From Phytohabitans rumicis (GTDB lineage Bacteria > Actinomycetota > Actinomycetes > Mycobacteriales > Micromonosporaceae): a stretch of 64,000 nt of DNA. Location: contig NZ_BLPG01000001.1 of assembly GCF_011764445.1 (NCBI RefSeq), forward strand, positions 7,581,001 to 7,645,000, given 5' to 3'. Position numbers and translations under genes: made by a program. Below the pieces are notes generated by a model that ran no database searches, was not told the DNA's origin, and was given only the letters and a program-made list of their open reading frames with translations. Below are positions 56,501-64,000 of this stretch, one piece after another; within the stretch, counting starts at the first letter, position 1, and the number at the start of each line of letters is the position of its first letter.

Positions 56501-59500
56501 CGCGACGAGATCGAGAAGCGGATCGCCGACGCGTTCGGCGTGGCGCTCGGCATCGACACCGTCGGCGTCACGGACAGCTTCTTCCTGCTCGGCGGCGACT
56601 CGATGCGGGCGATCCGCATGGTGGGGCTGCTGCGCGCGGCCGGCCTCGGCGTGTCGGTCCAGGACCTCTTCACCCACCAGAGCGTGGCCGACCTCAAGGG
56701 CGTCGTCGTCCCGGCCGAGCCGGCCGAGGAAGCGGAGGCGACCGTCGACCGGTTCGCGCTGGTCAGCGAGGCGGACCGGCGCCTCCTGCCGGACGGGCTC
56801 GCCGACGCCTATCCGATCAGCCAGAACCAGGCGGGCATGCTCTTCGAGATGCTGTCCGGCGGCGACCGGCCGGTCTACCGCAACGTGTCGTGCTACCGGA
56901 TCAGCGACCCGCTGCCCTTCTCGCTGGACACGCTGCGCGAAGCCGGCCGGCTGCTCACCGACCGGCACGAGATCCTGCGCACGTCGTTCGACCTGTCCAG
57001 CTACTCCGAGCTGATGCAACTGGTCCACGCGTCGGTCGACCTGCCGATCGGCTACGACGACCTGCGCGGGCTGCCGGCCGACGAGCAGGAGGAGACGGTC
57101 CGCGCGTACCTGCGGGCCGAGCGCACCAAGCCCTTCGACATCACCACCGCCCCGCTGCTGCGCTATCACGTACACCAGCTCAGCGACTCCGACTGGCGAC
57201 TGACCCACTCGGAGAGCCACGCGATCCTCGACGGCTGGAGCCACACCTCCACGCTGGCCATGTTCGTGTCGCTGTACCGGACGCTGCGCCGGGGCGAGCG
57301 GCCGGCGCTGCCACCACCGCCGACGGTACGGTTCGCCGACTTCATCGCCCGCGAACGCGAGTCCCTCGCCTCGGCCGCGGACCGCGCCTTCTGGGCGGAA
57401 ACCGTCACCGGGTCGGACCGGATCGAGCTCCCACCGGAGTGGGGCACCGAGTCGGACGCCCCGGCGAACATCGTCGAAGTGCCGTGGACCGACCTGCGCC
57501 CCGGACTGCGCCGGCTCTCCGCCGCCGCCGGCACCTCACTGAAGAGCGTGCTGCACGCCGCGCACCTGAAGGTGCTGAGCATCGTCACCGGCCGGCAGGC
57601 GTTCCACAGCGGCCTGCTGTGCAACGGCCGGCCCGAGCGGCTGCGCGGCGACGAGGTGTTCGGCATGTTCCTCAACACCGTGCCGTTCGCCGCCGACACC
57701 TCCCCGCGTACGTGGCGCGCCCTTGTCGAGGCCGTCTTCGCCGGCGAGGCCCGCCTCTGGCCGCACCGCCGCTACCCGCTGCCGTCCATGCAACGGGAGT
57801 GGGGCAACGGCACGCCGCTGCTGCGGGTGGGCTTCTCGTACCTGGACTTCCACGTCCTCGACGGCCGCGCCGAGTCGGTCGAGATGATCGACGACTTCAG
57901 CCCCGGCAGCATCGGGCTCGACGTGTGGACGTTCCCCGGGATCCTGCGGCTGGGTGCCCGGCCCGCGCAGATCGACCGGCCGTACCTCGAACTGCTGGCC
58001 CGCACCTACCGGCACGTGCTGGAGGCGATGGCCGCCGACCCGGACGGCGACACGGACATCGGCCTGAGCGAGGCCGACCGGGCCTGGGCGGTCGAGGCAC
58101 ACCAGCCGGTCGAGCGGTTCGCGGCGGCGCCGTTCATCCACGAGCTCGTCGCCCGGCGCGCGACCGCCGCACCCACCGCCGTGGCGGTGCGGCACGGCGA
58201 CGCCACGCTCACCTACGCGGAGCTGGACAACCGGTCCGACCGCCTCGCCGCGCGCCTGGGCGAGCTCGGCGTCCGCCCGGACACGGTCGTCGGCATCCAC
58301 CTGCACCGCGGGATCGACATCATCGTCGCGATGCAGGCCATCCTCAAGGCCGGCGGGGCGTACCTGCCCCTCGATCCCGCGTACCCCGCCGAGCGGATCG
58401 GCGACATGATCCGCGACGCGGCGCCCGTGGTCGTGCTGACCGACGCCGAACTGGCCCCGAGACTGCCGTGCACGACCGCGACGGTGCTGGTCGCCGACCT
58501 CGCGAACGCGCGGCCCCGGGTGGCGTACCCGCCGGCGGTGCCGCTCACCGGGGACAACCTCGCCTACGTCATCTACACGTCCGGCTCCACCGGGCGGCCC
58601 AAGGGCGTCGCGGTCACCCACCGCAGCGTGCTCAACTTCTGCCACGCCCAGCGGCGGGTCCTGGACACGCGGGCCGGGGACCAGGTGCTCCAGTTCGCCT
58701 CGCCCAGCTTCGACGCCTCCGTCTGGGAGATCCTCCTGGCCCTCGCCAGCGGCGCCACGCTGGTGCTGCCGCCGCCGGACACCGACCCCGGCGACCTGCG
58801 CCGCCACGCGGCCGAGCTGACCCACATGACCCTGCCACCGCCGCTGCTGGACCGCCTCGACCCGGCCGACTTCCCGCGCCTGAAGGTGCTGACCACCGGA
58901 GGCGAGGCGTGCACGGCCGACCAGGCGGCGCGGTGGGCCGGCCACGTGCGCGTCCTGCACGGCTACGGACCCACGGAGACCACCGTGATCGCCACCATCG
59001 CCGACCTGCGGGCCACGGACACGGCACCGCCGCCGATCGGGCTCCCGCTGCACAACGTGCGCCCCTACGTCGTCGACGACGAGCTGCGCCTGCTGCCCGC
59101 CGGCGTACGCGGGGAACTCGTGATCGGCGGCGCGGGCGTGGTGCGCGGATACCTGAACCGGCCGGAGCTCACCGCCGAGCGGTTCGTGCCGGACCCGTAC
59201 GCGTCCCGGCCGGGCCAGCGCATGTACCGCACCGGCGACGTGGTCTCCCGGGACCCCGACGGCACCCTGCACTTCCACGGTCGCCGCGACCACCAGGTCA
59301 AGGTCCGCGGATTCCGCATCGAGCTCGGCGAGATCGAGCACGCGCTCGCCGCCCACCCGGCCGTGGCCGCCGCGGTGGTCGCCGTGCACCGGGCCGGCAC
59401 GCCGGACGCCGCGCTCGTCGCCTACACCCGCCCCGCGAACGGGACCGCGGTGTCCGCGGCCGCATTGCGCGACTACGTGCGTGAGCGGTTGCCGCAGCAC

Positions 59501-60706
59501 CTCGTCCCGCACCACTACCTGTCCGTGGACGACTTCCAGTACACGCGCAACGGCAAGGTCGACCGGGCCGCCCTTCCGGCGCCGGACGGCTCGCGGCCGG
59601 TGACCGACGTCGAGTACGTCGCGCCGCGCTCGGACATCGAACGGCACATCGCCACCGCCTGGAGCGAGGCGCTGGGCATCGAGCGGATCGGGGTGCACGA
59701 CGACTTCTTCGAGCTCGGCGGCTACTCGCTGGCGATGATGCGGCTGACCGCGACGCTGCGCAGCCGGCACGGCTACGAGCTGACGTTCGGCTCGTTCGTC
59801 GAACACCGCACCGTCGCCGGGCTGGCCGCGACACTCCAGGACCCGGCGGCGGCGAACCGCGCGATGATGTGGCTGCGGAGCGAGGGTGACGGCCGGCCTC
59901 CGCTGTTCTGTGTGCACCCCGGTGGCGGCAGCGCGCACTGGTACCTGCGCCTGGCTCCGCACCTGCACCCGGACCAGCCGGTGGCGGCGTTCGAGTGGCC
60001 GGGCCCGCATCCAAACGGGACCCCGACCACGGCCGAGATGGCCGAGCGGTACGACAACGAACTGCGCCAGGCCCAGCCGCACGGACCGTACCGGCTGTTC
60101 AGCTGGTGCGGCGGCAGCGGCATCGCCAGCGAGATCGCCCACCGGCTGGTCGCGGACGGGCACGACGTCACGCTGATCCTGCTCGACCCGGGCCTGGACA
60201 TCCACAGCCGCACCGACGCCTGGCGCGAGCTGGGCCTGATCCGCCGCCTCGAGTACCTGCTCGAAGAGGTGAGCGCCGGCGGCGACGAGGCGGACACGCC
60301 GGAACGCCGCCGCGAGATCCTCGACCTGCTCGAGCACATCGTCGACGACGTCAACGAGGAGACCGGCATCACGCTGCCCGAGCGCGGCGTCGGGGACTCG
60401 TGGCCACGGGCGGTCCGGATCTGGCGCGAGGTCATGGAGGTGGACGTCGAGTACCGGCACCGTCCCTGGCCGGGGCGGCTGGAGCTCATCGTGAGCGACG
60501 AGCTCGCCAGCGGCCAGCACGAGGTGACGTCCGGCCAGAGCTACCCGGACTACCTGGCCCGCTGGAACGAGCTCTGCACCGGTGGGGTGCGGGTGCACCG
60601 CGTACCGGGCGACCACTTCAGCGTCATCAAGCCGCCGCTGGTCGGCGAGCTTGCCCGCGTCATCACCGACGTACTAGACGCCGCGCCCGCCGGGCCCGGC
60701 CAGTGA
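53564..60706 (+). CDS. Two-module NRPS with terminal Cys-thioesterase, C-A(Ser)-T-C-A-T-TE
   Basis: 2380 residues from ATG 53564, with AGGAGG upstream. The basic N-terminal helix (RVALRAELVRRRL) may dock to the other NRPS. C1 has HHVATDG. A1 pocket reads D-V-W-H-I-S-L-V-D, the serine code. T1 Ser is residue 1013. C2 is atypical, beginning YPISQNQAGMLFEML, with SHAILDGWS (first His of HHxxxDG is Ser; catalytic His 1219 kept). A2 pocket reads D-A-W-T-T-G-G-V-I, a hydrophobic type with no clear match. T2 Ser is residue 2055. The TE has FSWCGGSG, placing Cys 2182 where Ser is normal. It should add the last two residues and release, perhaps cyclise, the product. Confidence 0.93.
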   Translation: MTETLDRVALRAELVRRRLRGEATPAPDDGIAPTVRPDTVPLSYAQHRLWLLDQMRPGGTEYLMTTALRLRGSLDTAALTTAIEGIVARHEVLRTRYELVAGEPVQVVDEPGPVPVAVVDLRDLTPPERERRIAALATSERSPVDLATGPVLRATLVRLTGEEHALLLTVHHVATDGWSEGVIIAELASRYRAAVTGRPAQEPPLPIQYADLAVWQRSARSRAGLERQLAYWRERLAGLSPLELPTDHPRPPVRDSAGALHSFELATPTAEALRRLTLSRGVTPYQALLAGFVVLLYRYTGQTDVAVGTPIAGRDRPEVQDMVGLLLNTVVLRTDVSGSPSFVDLLDRVRNTTLDAHDHRELPFEWLVEKLVPGRDPSRNPLFSTMFVWDDAVTTTTETAGLHIERIPVGESSAKFDLTVAVAERPDGSVRVGFNYATSLFDQETIERMALHYGQLLAEAAAAPHAPVDRLALLGPAERRQLTVDWNDTETSYPAATLTELLDAQATRTPDAVALRFGAEELSYRRLHSEADVLARRLRQAGVGPESIVAVCLPRGLDLMRALVAILKAGAAYLPLEPDLPAQRRAFMVRDSGAHLVITEDFMSTVDYASGGGDPVPSGGITPEHAAYLIYTSGSTGQPKGALIEHAAIVNRLLWMQDAYRLDASDRVLQKTPIGFDVSVWELFWPLVTGATLVLARPGGHRDPAYLAGVIRNERITTVHFVPSMLRAFLAEPVGPLPSLRRMICSGEALPAELADRAHEQVGCELHNLYGPTETAVDVTAVRCEPGEPVTIGRPIANTTAYIVDPSLEPTPLGVPGELLIGGVQLARGYLGRAALTAERFVPDPFATAPGRRLYRTGDLARYRPDGGIEYLGRIDHQVKIRGQRIEFGEVEAVLHEAPGVTAAAVAVHDEQLVGYLVGPDTVDLVRAYLLERLPDAMVPARWTILPTLPLTASGKVDRRALPAPDRVRDGADDSYVAPRDEIEKRIADAFGVALGIDTVGVTDSFFLLGGDSMRAIRMVGLLRAAGLGVSVQDLFTHQSVADLKGVVVPAEPAEEAEATVDRFALVSEADRRLLPDGLADAYPISQNQAGMLFEMLSGGDRPVYRNVSCYRISDPLPFSLDTLREAGRLLTDRHEILRTSFDLSSYSELMQLVHASVDLPIGYDDLRGLPADEQEETVRAYLRAERTKPFDITTAPLLRYHVHQLSDSDWRLTHSESHAILDGWSHTSTLAMFVSLYRTLRRGERPALPPPPTVRFADFIARERESLASAADRAFWAETVTGSDRIELPPEWGTESDAPANIVEVPWTDLRPGLRRLSAAAGTSLKSVLHAAHLKVLSIVTGRQAFHSGLLCNGRPERLRGDEVFGMFLNTVPFAADTSPRTWRALVEAVFAGEARLWPHRRYPLPSMQREWGNGTPLLRVGFSYLDFHVLDGRAESVEMIDDFSPGSIGLDVWTFPGILRLGARPAQIDRPYLELLARTYRHVLEAMAADPDGDTDIGLSEADRAWAVEAHQPVERFAAAPFIHELVARRATAAPTAVAVRHGDATLTYAELDNRSDRLAARLGELGVRPDTVVGIHLHRGIDIIVAMQAILKAGGAYLPLDPAYPAERIGDMIRDAAPVVVLTDAELAPRLPCTTATVLVADLANARPRVAYPPAVPLTGDNLAYVIYTSGSTGRPKGVAVTHRSVLNFCHAQRRVLDTRAGDQVLQFASPSFDASVWEILLALASGATLVLPPPDTDPGDLRRHAAELTHMTLPPPLLDRLDPADFPRLKVLTTGGEACTADQAARWAGHVRVLHGYGPTETTVIATIADLRATDTAPPPIGLPLHNVRPYVVDDELRLLPAGVRGELVIGGAGVVRGYLNRPELTAERFVPDPYASRPGQRMYRTGDVVSRDPDGTLHFHGRRDHQVKVRGFRIELGEIEHALAAHPAVAAAVVAVHRAGTPDAALVAYTRPANGTAVSAAALRDYVRERLPQHLVPHHYLSVDDFQYTRNGKVDRAALPAPDGSRPVTDVEYVAPRSDIERHIATAWSEALGIERIGVHDDFFELGGYSLAMMRLTATLRSRHGYELTFGSFVEHRTVAGLAATLQDPAAANRAMMWLRSEGDGRPPLFCVHPGGGSAHWYLRLAPHLHPDQPVAAFEWPGPHPNGTPTTAEMAERYDNELRQAQPHGPYRLFSWCGGSGIASEIAHRLVADGHDVTLILLDPGLDIHSRTDAWRELGLIRRLEYLLEEVSAGGDEADTPERRREILDLLEHIVDDVNEETGITLPERGVGDSWPRAVRIWREVMEVDVEYRHRPWPGRLELIVSDELASGQHEVTSGQSYPDYLARWNELCTGGVRVHRVPGDHFSVIKPPLVGELARVITDVLDAAPAGPGQ

Positions 60707-60719
60707 GAGGAAGGACTGG

Positions 60720-61609
60720 ATGAGTACACACGCGAGCCCGACCCCGCTCCAGGTAGCGATCGTGGGCACGGGCAACATCGGAACCGACCTGCTGTTGAAG
60801 GTCGAGGCGTCCCCCTGCTGGAGTGCGTCCTGTTCGCCGGACGCCGCGCCGGATCACCCGGGATCGAGCTGGCCGACAGGCACGGTGTGCCCACGAGCGT
60901 GGACGGCATCGACGCGGTCCTCGCCCGCGCGGAACACATCGACCTGGTCTTCGACGCGACCTCGGCGGAGGACGCCACCCGCCACTGGTCGATCGTCGAA
61001 CCCACCGGGCTGCCGTTCGTCGACCTCACGCCGGCGCACCTCGGCAAGTTCTGCGTGCCGGCCATCAACCTGGACAGCTGCCTCGACGAGCAGTACCTCA
61101 GCATGGTCACCTGCGCGGGACAGGCGGCCGTGCCGATGGCCTACTGCATGGCGGAGGCCGCCGAGGGGATCGACTACCTGGAGCTCGCCACGGCCACCGC
61201 CTCGGCCACCGTCGGCCCCGGGACGCGGGCCAACCTCGACGAGTTCGTGCACACCACCGAGCAGGCGATCCTCGAGTTCTCCGGGGTACGCCGCGCCAAG
61301 ACCGTGGTGATCATCAATCCCGCTGATCCCGGCATCGTCATGCGCAACACCATCGCGGTGCCGCCCACCGAACGCATCGACCTGGACGTCCTGCGCGCGT
61401 CCGTCGACACGATGGAGAAGCTGATCAAGTCGTACGTCCCCGGCTATCGCGTCGCCGTCCCGCCGGTGGCCACCGGCGACCGCATCATGCTCATGGCCGA
61501 GGTCGAGGGCCGCGGAGACTGGTTCCCGCGCTACGCCGGGAACCTCGACATCATCACGTGCGCCGCCATCGCGGTTGCTGAGGCGCGTGCGGAACGGAGG
61601 CGGTCATGA
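60720..61609 (+). pseudogene. mhpF: Acylating acetaldehyde dehydrogenase, MhpF/DmpF-like (one frameshift as sequenced)
   Basis: The start is ATG 60720, with AGGAAGGA upstream and 13 bp after the NRPS stop. The NAD-binding motif is VAIVGTGNIGTDLLLKV. The frame breaks at the CCCCC run 60811-60815; one added C gives ASPLLECVLFAGRRAGSPG and a ~296-residue protein. The catalytic Cys is in MVTCAGQAAVPMAY. DmpF-family enzymes interconvert acetyl-CoA and acetaldehyde and channel the aldehyde to the partner aldolase. Here it probably runs in the reducing direction, like SanN of the nikkomycin pathway. It overlaps the aldolase gene by 4 bp. Confidence 0.87.
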
Positions 61610-62643
61610 ACGGCGCAACCCGACGCGGACTGAGCATCTGCGACACGACCCTGCGCGACGGCAACCACGCCGTCGCCCACCAACTCGGCCGCGCGGACAT
61701 CAGCGCCTACGCCCGGGCGGCCGAGGCCGCCGGCGTGGACGTCGTCGAGGTCGGCCACGGCAACGGACTCGGCGCCTCGTCCATCCAGGTCGGCATGGCC
61801 GCGCTCAGCGACGCCGACATGCTGCGGACGGCCAAGGCCGAGCTGCGTACGGCCCGGCTCGGCGTGCTGTCCATCCCCGGGTTCGCCAGCGTCGAGCGCG
61901 ACCTCAAGCCCGCATTGGACTACGGCGTGGACGAGGTGCGGGTCGGCGCGCACTGCACCGAGGCGGACGTCACCCGGCAGCAGGTCACGATGCTGCGGGC
62001 CATGGGCGTCACCGTCAAGGGCATGCTGTTGATGAGCCACATGGTCTCCGCGGCAAAACTTGTGGAACAGGCACGGATCATGCAGAGCTACGGCGCCGAG
62101 GCGGTCGTGCTGATGGACTCCGCCGGCGCGTACACGCCGGAGAAGGTCCGCGAAAAGGTCGGCGAACTCGTCGAGAAACTCGACATCGAGGTCGGTTTCC
62201 ACGCGCACAACAACCTTGGCATGTCGGTCGTCAACAGCATGGCGGCGGTCCAGGCCGGAGCCACCATTGTGGACGTCACCGCGCGCGGCTTCGGCGCCGG
62301 CGCGGGCAACGCGCCGATCGAGCTCGTCGCGGCGAACCTGCACGTGGAGCAGATCGAGACCCGCATCCAGCTCTTCGGGGCGCTCGACGCGGCCGACGTG
62401 GCACAGGAGCACTTCGTCAAACACGTACCCACCAACGACAGCGTCACCATCGCCAGCGGGATCGCCGGCGTGTTCTCCGGTTTCGCCGCGCCGGTGCGGC
62501 GGGCGAGCGCCCGCTTCGGCGTCGACCCCCGCAAGATCCTGCTGGAGCTCGGCAACCGCCGGGTGGTGGCGGGTCAGGAAGACACCATCATCGAGGTCGC
62601 CATGTCGCTCGCCGCCGAGCAGGAGGCGTTGAGCCTCGTCTGA
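61606..62643 (+). CDS. mhpE: 4-hydroxy-2-oxovalerate aldolase, MhpE/DmpG-like
   Basis: 345 residues from ATG 61606, coupled to the dehydrogenase. The HMGL-like barrel opens ICDTTLRDGNHAVAHQ (catalytic Arg, metal-binding Asp). The metal-binding HxH is in EVGFHAHNNLGMSVVNSMAA. A C-terminal DmpG communication domain follows. It catalyses the reversible aldol reaction of pyruvate (or another 2-oxo acid) with an aldehyde. In a biosynthetic operon the condensation direction is likely, giving a 4-hydroxy-2-oxo acid, as SanM does in nikkomycin biosynthesis. Confidence 0.92.
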   Translation: MNGATRRGLSICDTTLRDGNHAVAHQLGRADISAYARAAEAAGVDVVEVGHGNGLGASSIQVGMAALSDADMLRTAKAELRTARLGVLSIPGFASVERDLKPALDYGVDEVRVGAHCTEADVTRQQVTMLRAMGVTVKGMLLMSHMVSAAKLVEQARIMQSYGAEAVVLMDSAGAYTPEKVREKVGELVEKLDIEVGFHAHNNLGMSVVNSMAAVQAGATIVDVTARGFGAGAGNAPIELVAANLHVEQIETRIQLFGALDAADVAQEHFVKHVPTNDSVTIASGIAGVFSGFAAPVRRASARFGVDPRKILLELGNRRVVAGQEDTIIEVAMSLAAEQEALSLV

Positions 62644-62694
62644 GCAGCCGTCAGTTTCGCATCAAGTCGTGCTTCAAGTCGTGTAGGAGGAGCA

Positions 62695-63681
62695 ATGCAA
62701 CGCCATTCCTCGCTCGAGAACGCGGCCGACCTGGCCGCGGTCGCCGCGCTGCTGCAGATCGGCGCGGAGATCGGAGTCGACCAACTGCTGGACTCGGGCG
62801 GCACGTTCAGCGCCGCGGATCTGGCCAAGGTGGCCGACCTCCCGCAGGCCGGCACCGACGACTACCTGGCCGCGCTGGTCGCCGCGGGACTCGTCGTGGA
62901 CACGGAGATCCCGAACAGGTTCCAGGTGGCCGAGGACTACCCGGACTGGCGGTACGCGTCCGGATACGTGTCCTGGAGCCTGAGCGCGAACGGCCCGTTC
63001 CTCGACCACGCGCGGGAGTTCCTGGTCGACCGCGACGCGGCCGCCCGGGCCCATCAGCGGAACGGACGCCGGGTGGCGGTCAGCTCACGGTGGATCGGCG
63101 CGCGGGCGTTCTATCCACCGATCGTCGACCGGGTCGCCGCGGCCGGTGCCCGCCACGTGGCAGACCTCGGCGCCGGCGCCGGCGGGTTGCTCATCAAGCT
63201 CCTGGGGCAGGACCCGGCGCGTACCGGCGTGGCGCTCGACTGCAGCGGCGCCGCGTGTGCCGCGGCGCGGGAGGCCGCCGTCGCCGCGGGCGTGGACGGC
63301 CGGCTCCAGGTCGTCGAGCGCACGGTCGAGTCCCTTGTGGACGATCAGGGACCGGTCGAGGGCGCGAACGTCGTGCTCGCGTGCTTCGTCATGCACGACA
63401 TCGTGGCGGACGCCGCGGTGGCCAAGGGCGTCCTGGGCGCCTGCCGCGACGCGCTCGCGCCCGGCGGGTTCATGGCGGTCGCGGACGCGGTCTCGTACGC
63501 GTCCCAGCCCGCCGAGCGGAAGTTCAGCGCGCTGTTCACCTACCTGCACGCCAGCTTCATGAGCGTGACCCTCCCGACCGAGGGACAGTGGCTGGACACG
63601 TTCCAGGCCGCGGGCTTCTCGAAGACCGAGTACGTGCCGCTCGGCACCCCCGGCGCCCGGCTCTTCGTGGCGGTCAAATAA
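62695..63681 (+). CDS. SAM-dependent methyltransferase (O-/C-methyltransferase fold)
   Basis: 328 residues from ATG 62695, with AGGAGGAG upstream. An N-terminal helical dimerisation/winged-helix part (ENAADLAAVAALLQIGAEIG, FSAADLAKVADL) precedes a Rossmann domain with motif I VADLGAGAGGLLIKLL. FVMHDIVADAAVAKGVLG and LAPGGFMAVADAV follow. The architecture resembles small-molecule methyltransferases, including the 2-oxo acid C-methyltransferases such as MppJ and SgvM. Its place between an aldolase and a hydratase that handle 2-oxo acids makes 2-oxo acid C3-methylation plausible. O-methylation cannot be excluded. Confidence 0.87.
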   Translation: MQRHSSLENAADLAAVAALLQIGAEIGVDQLLDSGGTFSAADLAKVADLPQAGTDDYLAALVAAGLVVDTEIPNRFQVAEDYPDWRYASGYVSWSLSANGPFLDHAREFLVDRDAAARAHQRNGRRVAVSSRWIGARAFYPPIVDRVAAAGARHVADLGAGAGGLLIKLLGQDPARTGVALDCSGAACAAAREAAVAAGVDGRLQVVERTVESLVDDQGPVEGANVVLACFVMHDIVADAAVAKGVLGACRDALAPGGFMAVADAVSYASQPAERKFSALFTYLHASFMSVTLPTEGQWLDTFQAAGFSKTEYVPLGTPGARLFVAVK

Positions 63682-64000
63682 TGACCACCGCGCTGTCCCT
63701 GCACCGCGAGCTCGCGTGGGAACTCTGGACGGCGGCACGGACACTTCAGGCCGTGCCGCCGGTCTCTACCCGGCATCCGGACCTCGACCTGGCCGACGCG
63801 TACGCCATCCAGAGCGAGGTCCGCGAGATGGACCTGGCGTCCGGTGCGGTCCTGGCCGGACTCAAGATCGGGGCGACGAGCGAGGCGATCCAGTCGATGT
63901 TCGGCATCGACCATCCCGACTTCGGCTACCTGACCGACAGAATGGTGCTCGCCGACGGTGCGGACCTCGACCTGAGCCGGTTCATCGCGCCGAAGGTCGA
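63681..64000 (+). CDS. mhpD: 2-keto-4-pentenoate hydratase, MhpD-like (3' end outside window)
   Basis: ATG 63681 overlaps the methyltransferase stop by one base (TAATG), and the frame is open to the window end (106 residues visible). It begins MTTALSLHRELAWELWTAAR, followed by LADAYAIQSEVREMDLASGA, LAGLKIGATSEAIQSMFGID, and a FIAPKVE stretch that approaches the metal-binding glutamates of the FAH/MhpD family. The enzyme interconverts 2-hydroxypenta-2,4-dienoate and 4-hydroxy-2-oxovalerate. With the aldolase and dehydrogenase it completes the MhpDEF trio, here probably run in the synthetic direction. Confidence 0.85.
   Translation, partial: MTTALSLHRELAWELWTAARTLQAVPPVSTRHPDLDLADAYAIQSEVREMDLASGAVLAGLKIGATSEAIQSMFGIDHPDFGYLTDRMVLADGADLDLSRFIAPKV

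Noticed and set aside
53576-57244. Minus-strand open frame of 1222 codons opposite NRPS2
   Set aside because: Same shadow effect; the sense frame carries all NRPS motifs.
1-64000. CRISPR arrays, tRNA or rRNA genes, insertion sequences
   Set aside because: None was seen on reading both strands; the repeats found are WD40 blades, RHS repeats and short inverted repeats.

Overview
The window is about 64 kb of very GC-rich DNA with G/C-ending codons, GTG/TTG starts and many overlapping start/stop codons. It encodes AfsR/SARP, LAL-type LuxR, nSTAND-WD40, LanM and modular NRPS proteins. This points to a filamentous actinomycete. Micromonosporaceae would fit, but that is inference only. No rRNA, tRNA, CRISPR array, transposase or phage gene was recognised, and no gene-free stretch exceeds about 300 bp.

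Layout. 1-4.4 kb: the 3' part of an RHS-repeat polymorphic toxin (RHS core, Hint domain, C-terminal toxin) with a probable immunity gene. 4.4-9.4 kb: a secreted protein, an AfsR/SARP regulator, and a WYL regulator divergent from a VOC protein. 9.6-14.6 kb: a three-gene ABC-2 exporter operon divergent from a two-component system. 14.5-22.7 kb: a carbohydrate locus (TAT-exported glycoside hydrolase, LacI repressor, FAD oxidoreductase, sugar ABC importer) with two copies of a putative LacI operator. 22.7-30.7 kb: a DrrAB-like exporter with its TetR regulator and a long operator palindrome, an LLM flavin oxidoreductase, a beta-lactamase-family hydrolase, a MarR-type regulator, a quinone oxidoreductase and an alpha/beta hydrolase. 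30.8-37.1 kb: small orphan proteins, a large HTH-nSTAND-WD40 protein and a secreted protein.

37.2-64 kb is a biosynthetic region. A type II lanthipeptide synthetase (LanM) is followed 26 bp later by a short Cys-containing peptide with a signal-peptide-like segment, then by a LAL-family regulator. Next comes an NRPS locus in four divergent units: (i) TauD-like oxygenase plus a C-A-T-C-A-T NRPS; (ii) an MbtH-like protein; (iii) an SbnA/SbnB pair for L-2,3-diaminopropionate; (iv) a C-A(Ser)-T-C-A-T-TE NRPS followed by acetaldehyde dehydrogenase, 4-hydroxy-2-oxovalerate aldolase, a methyltransferase and a 2-keto-4-pentenoate hydratase (cut by the window end). The thioesterase has Cys in place of the nucleophilic Ser. 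The condensation domain after the Ser module has SHxxxDG in place of HHxxxDG. The meta-cleavage-type enzymes with a methyltransferase look like a pathway run in reverse to make an unusual amino acid. The NRPS product was not recognised, and this locus is the best candidate for an undescribed system.

Seven genes are broken by eight single-base frameshifts. Each lies in a G or C run of 4-5 and each is repaired by adding one base to that run. The most economical explanation is systematic homopolymer under-calling in the assembly, so these genes are probably intact in the organism. They are typed as pseudogenes only because the sequence as given is interrupted.
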